Shown here: piece by piece, positions 1 through 8,411 of the stretch | Layout of the letters: the number at the start of each line of letters is the position of its first letter | Position numbering within the stretch: position 1 is the stretch's first letter | Assembly: GCA_035591015.1 (NCBI GenBank) | Contig: JAXIUW010194511.1 | Span: 1 to 11,839, forward strand | Reading direction: 5' to 3' | DNA: 11,839 nt | Origin: Cephalothrix simula | Taxonomy: Eukaryota; Nemertea; Palaeonemertea; Archinemertea; Cephalotrichidae | The notes under the pieces: model-generated | Seen by the model: the letters and a program-made list of their open reading frames with translations, nothing else | What the model was told of the DNA's origin: nothing | The model's database searches: none | Position numbers and translations under genes: made by a program

Positions 1-960
1 TAACCTGTAATTTCATTTCATTATCATTTTCATTTTCAATTCATTTGTGATATTTTTAGAAGTTGTTATATATTTCATACAGAAGCCTATTGTAAGTTAA
101 CAATTCACAAATATAGTTTATTTGCATGACCTAAATCAAATTCTTGTATATCGATCAATATCATACCTCATACTATACAATATTTTCGTAAAAATAGACT
201 AAGTCGGAAAATTTGTAAAATTTATTAAGGGTAGCGCCAAAACTACAATCCAGATATAATGAATTTGGTATCAGGATATTAGTTTTGAAATTCCTCGCAG
301 TGTTTTATTCGCTAACTGTTATAGTTTCGGAGATATTAGCAAAAAACAAACGCTATCGATTATTTAAGTACTACGAAGTAACCCACAATGCATAGCGTGG
401 GCTATTGATAGTCGAACTCGCTTATTGTAATAATCTTATAATTCAATTGTTTACCACTACATATCTTTTCTTTTTACTGTAAATTTCATTTGTTTTTACA
501 TATCTTTTCTCTTTACTGTAAATCACATTTTATTTTCATGCAATTTTGAACAATTGTATTATATTCAAAATTATCGACAAAAACTTTTTAATTTTGACAT
601 TTAGAGTATGTTGACCTATATAGAGTTTTTAGCTTAAAATAAATGAGCAGCATTCTACGGTACAAGAAGTGTTTGATATCAGTGTATGGTTGTACCCCCA
701 ATTCAGTTCAGGCATAATGGAAGTTGGTGACCGAGGTTCTGACTAAAAAGGTCATAAAATTTGTTACACTACCAGGAGGAAAGTAACCACCAGGGCTGTT
801 CACCACACCAGTACTAAGATGGTTTAGGCTTTGTGAAAAACCATGTAAACTTGGCAACATTACGAAAAAAAAAAGAATTTTAAGAAAAAATATAAAATAT
901 TACCATCTATGTTAATATATTTAAACATTTTCTAATGCAAGATAATTTCATTTTAAAGTT
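1..960. other. Leader spacer upstream of the first cassette
   Basis: This AT-rich stretch has no open frame that I can support and no copy of the promoter element or of the repeated exon, so the visible array starts at the next element. The interval around 690-840 is less AT-rich than its surroundings and contains a run rich in ACCACC/CACCAC. I do not recognise it, and it could be a decayed mobile element. A short direct repeat at 459-530 is listed separately. Confidence 0.5.
459..530 (+). repeat. Two-copy 33-bp direct repeat
   Basis: Copies at 459-491 and 498-530 both start ACATATCTTTTCT and contain TTTACTGTAAAT. They match at 30 of 33 bases, with a period of 39 bp. This looks like a small local duplication. 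No function is visible. Confidence 0.8.
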
Positions 961-963
961 CCG

Positions 964-989
964 TTGATTGTTCATTGAATAAAAACGCC
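964..989 (+). promoter_or_regulatory. Shared promoter-like element, cassette 1
   Basis: GATTGTT, then four bases, then GAATAAAAACGCC. The 13-base right half is identical to those of cassettes 2, 5, 6 and 7. It ends 118 bp before the ATG at 1107. ATAAAAA (from 979) could act as a TATA-like box. An initiator-like TCATCC sits about 21 bases downstream, a little closer than in the other cassettes. Confidence 0.75.
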
Positions 990-1106
990 TAAAGCTATCA
1001 TCCTGAGTTAAGCAGGTTTTTTGCTGTTGTGTGTCATTATTGTGAGTTAAACTTTAGTTAAAATTAATGGTATAAAATTCTATTTGAATATTATACATTC
1101 TCAAAA

Positions 1107-1365
1107 ATGATAAACGCAAAACAATATTTGTTTAATTTGCTACTTTTTATATCTTCATTTGTAAACCTTATTGGACAAAAGCTCATTGAATTAGAGGTAG
1201 TGTCATACGCAGAAAAAAATTCAAATGTGTTTATCAATTGCACATGGCTGGATTGTTCCATAATTAACCGTTGTGGTGGAGAAGATTGGAACCTTAATTA
1301 TGAATCACAAATGCATGGAATAGTACTGTCCTGTAATAGCTTATGTAAGGTGCCATGGAATAAGC
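1107..1365 (+). CDS. Cassette 1: first exon of secreted five-cysteine module
   Basis: This exon encodes 86 residues plus the first base of a split codon. Residues 1-23 form a hydrophobic signal peptide, and the mature protein probably begins at Gln24. Cysteines are at 45, 50, 56, 76 and 80, and the exon ends KVPWNK. It stops at a phase-1 donor (C|GTAAGTTTT), and the base before the donor is C rather than the usual A. Continuing into the intron would hit a stop after 28 more codons. Residue 51 is Ser and the LNYET motif reads LNYES. Asn44-Cys-Thr forms an N-glycosylation sequon not present in most copies. It shares EDW and LSCNSLCKVPWNK with cassette 3, which suggests that these two are close relatives although cassette 2 lies between them. 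The start is the first ATG of the frame. The biochemical function is unknown; extracellular or membrane-anchored location is inferred from the signal peptide. Confidence 0.85.
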
Positions 1366-2045
1366 GTAAGTTTTGCTCATTAATATATTGCTTCGTAGTA
1401 AAGAGACCGCATTTTACTCTGAGCACGGCTTCCAGATATCTCACACTATAGTCATTTACTTACATTTTTCATGATACTTTGAATGTCCATGTACTACTTA
1501 AGAAACTAAAGCCTAAATTAAATAAATTAAAATATTCTATAAATCTTGGATTAAAATCGGTTAAAAATATTAATATCAATATGAGATAGTTAAAGAAAGA
1601 AGCGGAAAATATATATTATGAAAGAAAATTTGAGGAAAAATTAATTGCGATATGAAAAGACATTGAAAGAACCAAAAATATATTTAGCTCTTCCCTGAAA
1701 TTGAATTATGAAATAGTCTCTGAGCCTATGCCATAGTAAATCGTTTTCTTTAGCAATAATTTCAACAATTTTTTAGCAATAATTTTAAGATGCAACAAAT
1801 ACGAACACATATTTTATCAGATATTAAAATAGTGAGTTTCTATAATAAGATTAATTCTGATATATACGTACATGAAATGATGGAAAAAGTGTTAAGGAAA
1901 AAATGAAAATAGAAGGAAAAATAATAAAATGATGAAAGTAAAAATGAGAGGAAGATCAAGTAAATGTAAGTAAAGTCTATAATGTTAACAAAACTCATTG
2001 CATGTTTGGTCTTATATGTGTATGTTTTTAACACAGTAAATTTCA
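1366..2045. other. Spacer/intron between cassettes 1 and 2
   Basis: This is a very AT-rich, purine-biased stretch on the plus strand (around 1590-1970). The Ile/Phe/Tyr-rich open frame on the minus strand at 1840-2046 is what low-complexity A-rich sequence produces by chance. I scanned it by eye for an acceptor followed by a long open frame in the phase needed by cassette 1 and found none. Confidence 0.5.
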
Positions 2046-2070
2046 TTGATTGTTTGTGAATAAAAACGCC
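2046..2070 (+). promoter_or_regulatory. Shared promoter-like element, cassette 2
   Basis: GATTGTT, three bases, then GAATAAAAACGCC. It ends 169 bp before the ATG at 2239. The right half is identical to those of cassettes 1, 5, 6 and 7, although the sequences around it have diverged. Confidence 0.75.
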
Positions 2071-2238
2071 TTTTCCATTATTGAGAATTCTAAGAGGTCC
2101 ACAATGATATTAAATAATGAAGATAAATATCTAGGATTTGGATTACTGTCAGTAATTATGGATTCAAATGATTAAAAACTGTTCTGTATTATAATGCACT
2201 TTACATTTTTAACAATCCATATTGACTAACAGAGTACA

Positions 2239-2482
2239 ATGTTTTTATTAAGGTTTACATGCATCTTTACATGCTTTGTAAACCTTACACTGCAAAACCT
2301 TCTGTTGGAACTTCCATTGTATGCAGAAAGAGGATCCAATTTAGTAACGGTAACATGCACATGGAAAGAATGCCTTTTATTTGATGGCTGTAAAACAGAA
2401 GATTTATTTTTAAATTACGAAACACCACTCCATGGCATCGTTTTTTCCTGTGGTAACTTATGTAATGTGCCCTGGAATAAAA
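2239..2482 (+). CDS. Cassette 2: first exon of secreted five-cysteine module
   Basis: This exon encodes 81 residues plus one base. The signal peptide spans about residues 1-18, with mature Gln19. The cysteines of the module are at 40, 45, 51, 71 and 75; two further cysteines (8 and 12) lie within the signal peptide. One residue is inserted before Cys40 relative to the other copies, so the stretch between GSNL and the first cysteine is four residues rather than three. The module keeps CTWKEC, LNYET, HGIVFSC and VPWNK. The donor is A|GTAAGTTTG in phase 1, and reading through it reaches a stop six codons later. Start choice is clear because the ATG lies directly before the hydrophobic segment. 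No partner exon is visible before cassette 3. Confidence 0.87.
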
Positions 2483-2885
2483 GTAAGTTTGTATACATCT
2501 AAAATTAAATAGTTATGCATGTATATTTATTATGAAAAGTTCTGCTAATTTTCTGGGATAAAACCCCATTAAAATTGAAGCAAAGGTTATGTCACAGTCA
2601 ATAAAATGGATTGTACCCCGGGGGCGAATAAAAGTTAAACCTAGCAACGTAAGCACATGCGCTATTTTTGCGTTTACTTTGGCAGCGATCCAATTTCTAT
2701 AGGCGCTACGGCTGTTAGCGTTGGCGATCAGATATGGTGCAGTCCCTTACAATGACAAGTAGCTATTACTAGGATTGCAAGCCAGCGTTGTTTAATGGCG
2801 CGTCTAAAGAAATTTCAAGTTTCCTTGGATATTGTCTATACTACAGACTGTGTGTGTATAGCCAATAATGTATCAAAAGAATTAG

Positions 2886-3083
2886 AATCGCATAGATCTT
2901 TTATGTTTTGACCGAGCAAGAAGTAGAATTTTTTCGGGATTCTTTGGCTACCCTCAAAATTATGCCACAGTTTATTTAGTAAAAGCAGCTGGTCGCCGTA
3001 CAAAACCGAGGTGTAGCTTTATTTTTTGCACGCGCGAAACATTGGACCTACATAAAATATATAAACAATTCAAATTCTTTTGA
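2886..3083 (+). other. 65-codon open frame of unknown origin, no ATG
   Basis: The frame runs from just after a TAG at 2883 to a TGA at 3081 without an initiator ATG at its start. It is less AT-rich than its surroundings and encodes a basic, aromatic-rich stretch, including FFGYPQNYATVYLV followed by KAAGRR. It could be a fragment of a decayed mobile element or a chance frame. I do not recognise it. Confidence 0.2.
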
Positions 3084-3147
3084 TACATTAAGATTTTCTT
3101 TTTAAACACATATGATGCAGAGGTATTAATGATGATTTCATAAAAAT

Positions 3148-3439
3148 ACATTAATATTTAAAAATTTAAACAATGAAAACAAAACATTTCAATATTTATT
3201 TATTCATCAGATTTATTCCAACCGATTTTGGGTTACTGCTTTAAAATCCATCTTCAATACGATGAAATATACATATATTATATAAACATAGAAGTAAGGT
3301 CTATGTTTATATAATATATGTATTTCACCATATTGAAGATGGATTTAAGCAGTAAACCAAAATCGGTTGGAATAAATCTGATAATATATAAATAATAAAA
3401 TGTTTTGTTTGCATTGTTTAAATTTTTAAATATTGATGT
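3148..3439. mobile_element. Fold-back (MITE-like) inverted-repeat element
   Basis: Two arms of about 142-145 bp are near-perfect reverse complements, meeting at a 7-base loop (3293-3299) flanked by AAACATAGA and TCTATGTTT. The outer ends read ACATTAATATTT and AAATATTGATGT. Inside the arms, CCAACCGATTTTGG pairs with CCAAAATCGGTTGG. There is no coding capacity, so it would be a non-autonomous element. High arm identity suggests a fairly recent insertion or duplication. I could not see a clear target-site duplication. Confidence 0.8.
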
Positions 3440-4008
3440 GTGTCTGTAGAAGCGAAGACAGTAAAAACATTAAAAATGTTAACAAGATCTATTTTTTACC
3501 TACCTTTTTACCTAATTCTTTTATAACTATATAAGCTATTTAAATAGTTTACTATATAAATAGTTTACATGTATTTGTAAAATATTTGATCATATGCTCC
3601 CTTAAAATGGAATAAATATTGAAATATTTGTTGTCATTACTTATAATTTTACGCCAGTGACAAATTAACTTTGCGTCAGCCTAAATTTTTCAACGTTTGT
3701 TTCATGAACCCCTCCTTAAAAGACAGAGTTATTTGCGACTTCACCTCATTTGTATATTTTTTGATAATAACAATAACTATCTAGCTGTATTTGAAAAAAA
3801 GAGCTATGAAGTTCTTTTATGCTCTATTGAGTCCAATATTTGCATTTAAATGAGCAAGTCCCAAGATAGCCCTGGTTGGACTACTTACTCGACCTTTATA
3901 ACTCTGACTAGCTTAGTTGGGCTCTTTCTTTATTTTTCATTGTCCTCGTTTTAGTTGTTTGAATTGCAGTTTTTGTCACTTCGTAATACTAGTACTTTTT
4001 CCGGCCAC

Positions 4009-4032
4009 TGATTGATCTTACATAAAAACGCT
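4009..4032 (+). promoter_or_regulatory. Shared promoter-like element, cassette 3 (divergent)
   Basis: This copy reads GATTGAT, four bases, then CATAAAAACGCT. It is one of the two least conserved, with GAATAAAAACGCC changed at the GA and at the last base. It still keeps ATAAAAACGC and the left half. It ends 118 bp before the ATG at 4151, the same distance as in cassette 1. TTCATCACATT about 26-30 bases downstream could be the initiator. Confidence 0.65.
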
Positions 4033-4150
4033 TTTTAAAGACAGTTCATCACATTAGAATGTAAGGCATGGTTAAAATAAGAGCAGCTTCCCCATTTTTG
4101 TTTGTGGTTACAGATTTTGATTGAAATCAACCATTTTATCATTCAGTGAA

Positions 4151-4382
4151 ATGTTTGAGATTGTGTTTGCTTTTGGATTTTTTGCACTTTCCGCACAGAA
4201 ACTTGTATTAGAAGTTCCACAATATGTAGAAAAGGGTTCAAATTTACCAATAAATTGCAAATGGAAAGAGTGTGCTTTAGTTGATAAATGTGATGAGGAA
4301 GATTGGGATCTAAACTATGAAACATTAATATACGGTATTATTTTGTCCTGTAATAGCTTATGCAAGGTGCCTTGGAATAAAA
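4151..4382 (+). CDS. Cassette 3: first exon of secreted five-cysteine module
   Basis: From the ATG at 4151 the exon encodes 77 residues plus one base. A longer open frame reaches back to 4121 but begins with TTG, so it is not an animal start; 4151 also aligns with the starts of the other copies. The signal peptide spans about residues 1-15, with mature Gln16. Cysteines are at 36, 41, 47, 67 and 71. The variable stretch after Cys47 is acidic (DEEDWD), whereas most copies have lysine or arginine there. The donor is A|GTAAGTTTT in phase 1. This is the only copy with a credible terminal exon close by (4552-4730), only 169 bp after its donor. Splicing the two would give a secreted protein of about 136 residues with seven cysteines in the visible module and tail. 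Function unknown. Confidence 0.87.
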
Positions 4383-4551
4383 GTAAGTTTTGGTAGTTAC
4401 TCCGATCCTCGTAACAAAAAATAAGATATTAAATAGTAGCACAATTAAGATGAAGAATTCTGAAAAGTATATGTACAATTATGTTACAGCAGATTATGCA
4501 CTTGATATTTTGTGTGTCTCTACTCTTTTGTGTCTCTACGCTTCATTCAAG

Positions 4552-4730
4552 GTGAGTTTAAAATCTCATGTCTGATGTTAATGACATCACAAATAGTTAA
4601 ACAGATCGAAGAGTGTCATTCCAGTGAGAAAGGGTACCTTTCGCCCATCATTGATGTTCACAGAATTCATGAAATTAATGATCATACAATACGTTATAAA
4701 ATAACACTAACAAATCACATTTCCTTTTAA
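4552..4730 (+). CDS. Candidate terminal exon for cassette 3 (or 1-3)
   Basis: A long pyrimidine/TG-rich tract (about 4508-4549) ends in CAAG, giving an acceptor at 4551. The exon that follows starts with GT, which completes a serine codon with the A left by the phase-1 donors. It then stays open for 58 codons to TAA at 4728-4730. The tail contains two cysteines (KISC and EEC), a KGYL stretch and an alternating polar/hydrophobic segment near the end (HTIRYKITLTN), compatible with beta strands. There is no transmembrane segment or lipid anchor signal, so the product would be soluble. AATAAA at 4897-4902 is a possible poly(A) signal. The phase match has a one-in-three chance of being accidental, and no similar exon is seen near the other cassettes, so this is a candidate only. 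Confidence 0.42.
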
Positions 4731-5340
4731 ATTAATTAATTTATAAAACTTTGGAATTGATTCCTGAAGAATTAACTCTTCTCATTGATATCAAATGATC
4801 ACAAAGGAAAATATTTTAATGGAATAACACTGTTCTTAAGTTAGTTATTAGTGCCAGGACTCATATATTCTGGAAAGTGCTGAAATACACTGGATTAATA
4901 AATGGGTTGCATTGAGTCGCCATAGAGGCTCTTCTCTGAGTGCCCCCAAGACTTTGGTTAGCAAGAGCCGTTCAATATGGAGCTGTAAGCAATACACGAT
5001 ACCAAGTCCGGAGCATGGGCTTTTCGGTATCAGCATAGGTCAGCAAATAGCTTATCCTTTAGGATATCGATTGCCTTTTTCAGTCTGAGCCGTGGTAATT
5101 TTGGGTGCCATATTATGTGGCAGCTGTGCACGATAATATCACGGAAATGCTCGGGTTAACCAGTTTAGCAATGGTTGATGAACAGTTAAGAACCGGCCTT
5201 TGTAATTTATAATATTTTTACAAGATAGAATCGGGTAAAAGTCTAGGCAAAATGGTACGGTAAGGCATTTGAATACAACAGAAACAGGTTTACAGATAGG
5301 CAATTCTCAATATTTGAAAATTAATATTGTGCATTTTGCA
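4731..5340. other. Spacer between candidate terminal exon and cassette 4
   Basis: The first ~100 bases are AT-rich. The part at about 4850-5200 is less AT-rich and contains a 62-codon minus-strand frame (4848-5036). I do not recognise that frame, and its composition could equally come from a decayed mobile element. AATAAA at 4897 might serve the exon that ends at 4730. Confidence 0.4.
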
Positions 5341-5366
5341 ATTGATTGTTCTTCAATAAAAACACC
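5341..5366 (+). promoter_or_regulatory. Shared promoter-like element, cassette 4
   Basis: GATTGTT, three bases, then CAATAAAAACACC. It differs from the common form by a C for the first G and by ACACC instead of ACGCC. About 35 bases after the start of ATAAAAA is GTCCATCACAAA, closely matching CTCCATCAGAAA in cassette 5, a likely transcription start. It ends 222 bp before the ATG, the greatest distance in the array. Confidence 0.7.
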
Positions 5367-5587
5367 GTTAAGGAAAATTCGAGGTTGTCCATCACAAACT
5401 AAAGGGACGGTTGTGTAATGTGTACTTGAATTTGAAATATATATAGTATAATCTTGCTTTGACAGTTGTTAATTTGTTAAAAGCATTCAATTGTATAACA
5501 CTTTATAAAAAACGATTTGTATATAGTTGGAGATAATTGATGCTACATATATTAAGTATTAAAAATATTAAGAAACTTATATAAAAT

Positions 5588-5822
5588 ATGTTTACATGTA
5601 TGCTCATCTTTTGGTGTTTTATAAGCTGTTCTTATCAAAATCTTATACTAGAATTCCCATCCTATGCAGAGAAAGGATCCGGCTTATCAATTAAATGTAT
5701 CTGGAAGGAATGCTTGGCAGTTAAAGGATGCAGGACGGAAAATTTAGATTTGAATTTTGACACACCACAGCATGGAATCGTGTTTTCTTGTGGTACTGCA
5801 TGTAGTATTCCCTGGAATAAAA
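5588..5822 (+). CDS. Cassette 4: first exon of secreted five-cysteine module
   Basis: This exon encodes 78 residues plus one base. The signal peptide spans residues 1-16 with mature Gln17, and it carries three cysteines of its own (4, 10 and 14). Module cysteines are at 37, 42, 48, 68 and 72. The usual LNYET reads LNFDT here. FPSYAEK, IKCIW, NLDLN and SIPWNK are shared with cassette 5, so the two look like sister duplicates. The donor is A|GTGAGTAC, the only GTGAG donor in the array, still phase 1. Reading through the donor adds 17 codons before a stop. No acceptor with a fitting open frame is evident before cassette 5. Confidence 0.87.
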
Positions 5823-6136
5823 GTGAGTACTCTAACATTTTTTCAGCAAAGTTACAAGCAGATTGTAAAAAGTAGTCATATAACTTTAATCTGATCTCAT
5901 GTAATTATTTACATATTTATTAATAATAAGATACATATATGCATATACAGTTACAAAAAATAAAACGCATATGATATTGACAAGACAGGACGATACGAGA
6001 CAGACATAGGTTTAATGATGTCCTAGAATGAAATCCTTAACTTTATTTTAATAAACGTTACCTCAGCTCCGCGAGGCTTAACTAACATTGGTCGGTTACA
6101 CCAACTGTCTTTTTAAAAAGGCTAGAATAAAAAATT

Positions 6137-6156
6137 TTAATTAATTAATTAATTAA
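6137..6156. repeat. (TTAA)5 simple repeat
   Basis: Five perfect TTAA units in a row within an AT-rich stretch. Probably a microsatellite. Confidence 0.9.
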
Positions 6157-6287
6157 ATTTAAGAGAAATAGATAGGAGAGATACATGGAAAACACATAAT
6201 GATAAAAATATATACAATATACAATAACTAAAATTTTTTGCAGTCTACATTCAGTATTTACAAGAAGTCATGGAATTCCATGCATTC

Positions 6288-6428
6288 TTGGTATTTGGTA
6301 TTCGTTTTCCGCCTTTTGGGGGCGAAATAGGCTGAATACTGATTTGAATAAAGCTGAGTGAGGAGAGCTGAATACCGAATGCTGAATACTGAATACCGAA
6401 GACTTAATAGCCGAATGCTGAATAGCCT
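6288..6428. repeat. GAATACTGAATACC repeat block A
   Basis: Irregular direct copies of CTGAATACCGAATG and GCTGAATACTGAATACC fill about 6330-6428. The left edge (TTGGTATTTGGTATTCG, 6288 onward) is in reverse-complement orientation, so the block can fold on itself. It is related to block B about 300 bp further on and may be one end of the same element. Confidence 0.7.
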
Positions 6429-6727
6429 AATTGCTTTGTAGATAAATGTTATTCTAATGATTAAACAATAGATGAAAACACTTCTTAGAAGTTTAGAACT
6501 CGAAAGTAATGACCAAAAGAATTTGACCAAATTTATATTTCTATTAAAATGAGAAATACCTGTATAATAACGACTAAAAAGTTATTTCTTAACATTGACC
6601 GAAAATCGAGTAATTTGATATACAGTATATAGATTAAAAATCTATTAAAATTTATAGTTTTAATATCGACACAAAAAATTTTTTTAGGTAAGAATAGTTA
6701 ATCAATGCTAATCAACACAGTGATTAG

Positions 6728-6873
6728 GCCAAGAATACTGAAAAGCCGAATACTGAATACGATACCGATTGCTGGATACTGAATACCACATAAGGCAGTA
6801 CTGAATAAAAAGCTGAATAGGCATTCAGCCATTCAGTATTCGGTATTCAGTATTCGATATTCGGATATTCAGC
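6728..6873. repeat. GAATACTGAATACC repeat block B
   Basis: Direct copies of GAATACTGAATA with variants occupy about 6732-6830. Reverse-complement copies (CATTCAGTATTCGGTATTC and onward) occupy 6830-6873. Taken with block A, the pattern is direct repeats flanked by inverted ones, as in subterminal repeats of a non-autonomous DNA element or a structured satellite. No transposase is visible between the blocks. Confidence 0.7.
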
Positions 6874-7500
6874 TTCTAACTAATTTGCGGGGTACCGTAT
6901 ATGTCATTAATAATATTTTTTAAAAAAACTTCCAGAACATTAGTAACTTTAGAATCGCGTTTCGTTTTAGATATGAACACATTCAACTGGGATTCGATGA
7001 ATTCATTGGTTGTTAAGTATGAGGAGAGTCGCTTGAACGTTTTTTCAAGCACACTGGAAAGTGTAATTATCCTAAAATTGATTTACCTTTCTTTAATATA
7101 AGGGTTACCTTACTAATATATATAGCATTTCTGTCACATAAGTCACGCTAGAAGTCATATTTAGAGTATCTTTAAAAAATTACTTTCCTTGAATTACTTG
7201 AAATGATCTAGATAATGATAGTATTAAAGCATTTTTGAGTTATTATTTTGAAAATGGGATAAAATCGCGTTAGTTATGGACAGCTCTCATGGAATTAACT
7301 ACAGGTGAAAACAAAAAGTAAAGTTGTGCACATGTATAATAAATTCCTTCTAAACAAAGTTTTTCTAAACAGTGTCGGTATACGACGTAAAATTTCTCCT
7401 TGAGTGACAAAGAAAACGAGTAGTTTGGGTGATTAGACCTTTCATAGATGTACAGGAATCGGAAAAAATTAGAATTAATTTCAATCGGTGGAATTAGATA

Positions 7501-7516
7501 TATGCGCATGCGCATA
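7501..7516. promoter_or_regulatory. NRF1-like palindrome TATGCGCATGCGCATA
   Basis: This is a perfect 16-bp palindrome containing TGCGCATGCGCA, the known consensus for NRF1-type factors (NRF-1/Ewg family). It is conspicuous in AT-rich surroundings and lies about 280 bp upstream of the promoter element of cassette 5. Whether it acts on the array is an inference. None of the other cassettes shows one. Confidence 0.45.
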
Positions 7517-7797
7517 AACATTCCTTATGTTTTCCATGTAATATCACATCTATCGTATTTGGTATCACACTAATAATTAAATGGAACAAATGGAACAGAA
7601 CATGTGCAACGAAAAATCAGGCCCATTCCCCGAAACACCCCTAAAAGCACAAAGAAAACAATAAGTATTTATTTAGAAGACTTTGAGACATCCCTATAGT
7701 ACCAATATATTTGTGTTTATAAATCAGCAGAACAAAATAAATTCTATGAAATATGCCTGGTATTTTCAATTTTCCATTTTTTGCTTATATAACTTCA

Positions 7798-7823
7798 TTG
7801 ACTGTTTGTTGAATAAAAACGCC
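7798..7823 (+). promoter_or_regulatory. Shared promoter-like element, cassette 5
   Basis: GACTGTT, four bases, then GAATAAAAACGCC. CTCCATCAGAAA starts about 28 bases after the beginning of ATAAAAA, and its A lies 32 bases downstream, a fitting spacing for a TATA-like box and an initiator. It ends 167 bp before the ATG at 7991. Confidence 0.75.
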
Positions 7824-7990
7824 TCTAAACTTTGTAGGTTCTCCATCAGAAAAAAATGGACTGTAGACCCGAATGCCGGATATGAAATCATAATATTAAA
7901 AATTGTCTAAAATTTCGCGCAGTGATAATTTTAGGTTTTGATATCACAGATTTAGCAGTAAATTAGGTGACCACAAAATCCCATAAATTC

Positions 7991-8246
7991 ATGGTTGTTA
8001 GAAAAACTTATGATATGCTTAAAATAATGATATTTGGGTGTCTCATAGGCCTGTCTTTGCAAATAATAAAATTGGAATTTCCATCGTATGCAGAAAAAGA
8101 ATCAACATTAACAATAAAATGCATTTGGGAGGAATGCAACTTAGTTAAAGGATGCCGAAAGGGAAATTTAGATTTAAATTATGAAACACCTCTAAAAGGA
8201 ATAATTTTCTCTTGTGATGATACCTGCAGCATTCCTTGGAATAAAA
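7991..8246 (+). CDS. Cassette 5: first exon of secreted five-cysteine module
   Basis: The exon encodes 85 residues plus one base from the ATG at 7991. A longer frame to 7967 begins with GTG and is unlikely as an animal start. The ATG at 8015 is a second possibility that would match the short N-termini of the other copies; either leaves an intact signal peptide ending near Leu23, with mature Gln24. Cysteines are at 44, 49, 55, 75 and 79. The motif after Cys44 reads IWEEC instead of WKEC, and LKG replaces LHG. The donor is A|GTAAGATT in phase 1. It resembles cassette 4 most closely. An exon-like segment that could accept this donor lies 165 bp further on (8412-8733). Confidence 0.86.
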
Positions 8247-8411
8247 GTAAGATTTTTTATATATATTTCGTCATTATTAATTAAGGAAATTTTTTTGGTG
8301 ACTGTAAAATTTTTTTGCATGTATAATTCAAACAATATAATCAATATACATTCAGGGTTTTTAGGTTTTGCAATAATTGCCTTTTTGCAATTAGGCAATT
8401 TTCCTTTGTAG

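Larger units (their letters stand above)
2483..4008. other. Spacer between cassettes 2 and 3
   Basis: The segment holds a GC-richer island at about 2610-3060 (CCCCGGGGGCG, GCGCGCGAAAC and similar), an open frame at 2886-3083 and a fold-back element at 3148-3439. The rest, 3440-4008, is AT-rich with nothing I can identify. No promoter element or repeated exon is present, so this longer spacer may have been enlarged by mobile-element insertion. Confidence 0.5.
5823..7797. other. Spacer between cassettes 4 and 5
   Basis: This is the longest spacer in the array. It contains a short (TTAA)5 run (6137-6156), two related repeat blocks (6288-6428 and 6728-6873) and a 16-bp palindrome at 7501. A 66-codon frame at 6901-7101 lies just beyond the second repeat block, but nothing identifies it. 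No extra promoter element or relic of the repeated exon was seen. Confidence 0.5.

Noticed and set aside
1840-2046. Minus-strand 68-codon frame rich in Phe, Ile, Ser and Tyr
   Set aside because: Low-complexity product of A-rich plus-strand sequence; no splice or promoter support.
4121-4150. N-terminal extension of cassette 3 from 4121
   Set aside because: The codon at 4121 is TTG, not ATG. The ATG at 4151 starts the hydrophobic signal peptide and aligns with the other copies.
6901-7101. 66-codon frame after repeat block B, with a CTTCCAG acceptor at 6935
   Set aside because: The acceptor leads into the frame in the wrong phase for the cassette donors (a stop follows at once in phase 1), the pyrimidine tract is broken by A residues, and the protein shows no known motif.
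7270-7521. Minus-strand 83-codon frame
   Set aside because: No recognisable domain and no promoter element; its start overlaps the NRF1-like palindrome. Considered a chance frame.
7967-7990. N-terminal extension of cassette 5 from 7967
   Set aside because: The codon is GTG, which is not a normal start in animal mRNAs. ATG at 7991 or 8015 fits the family.
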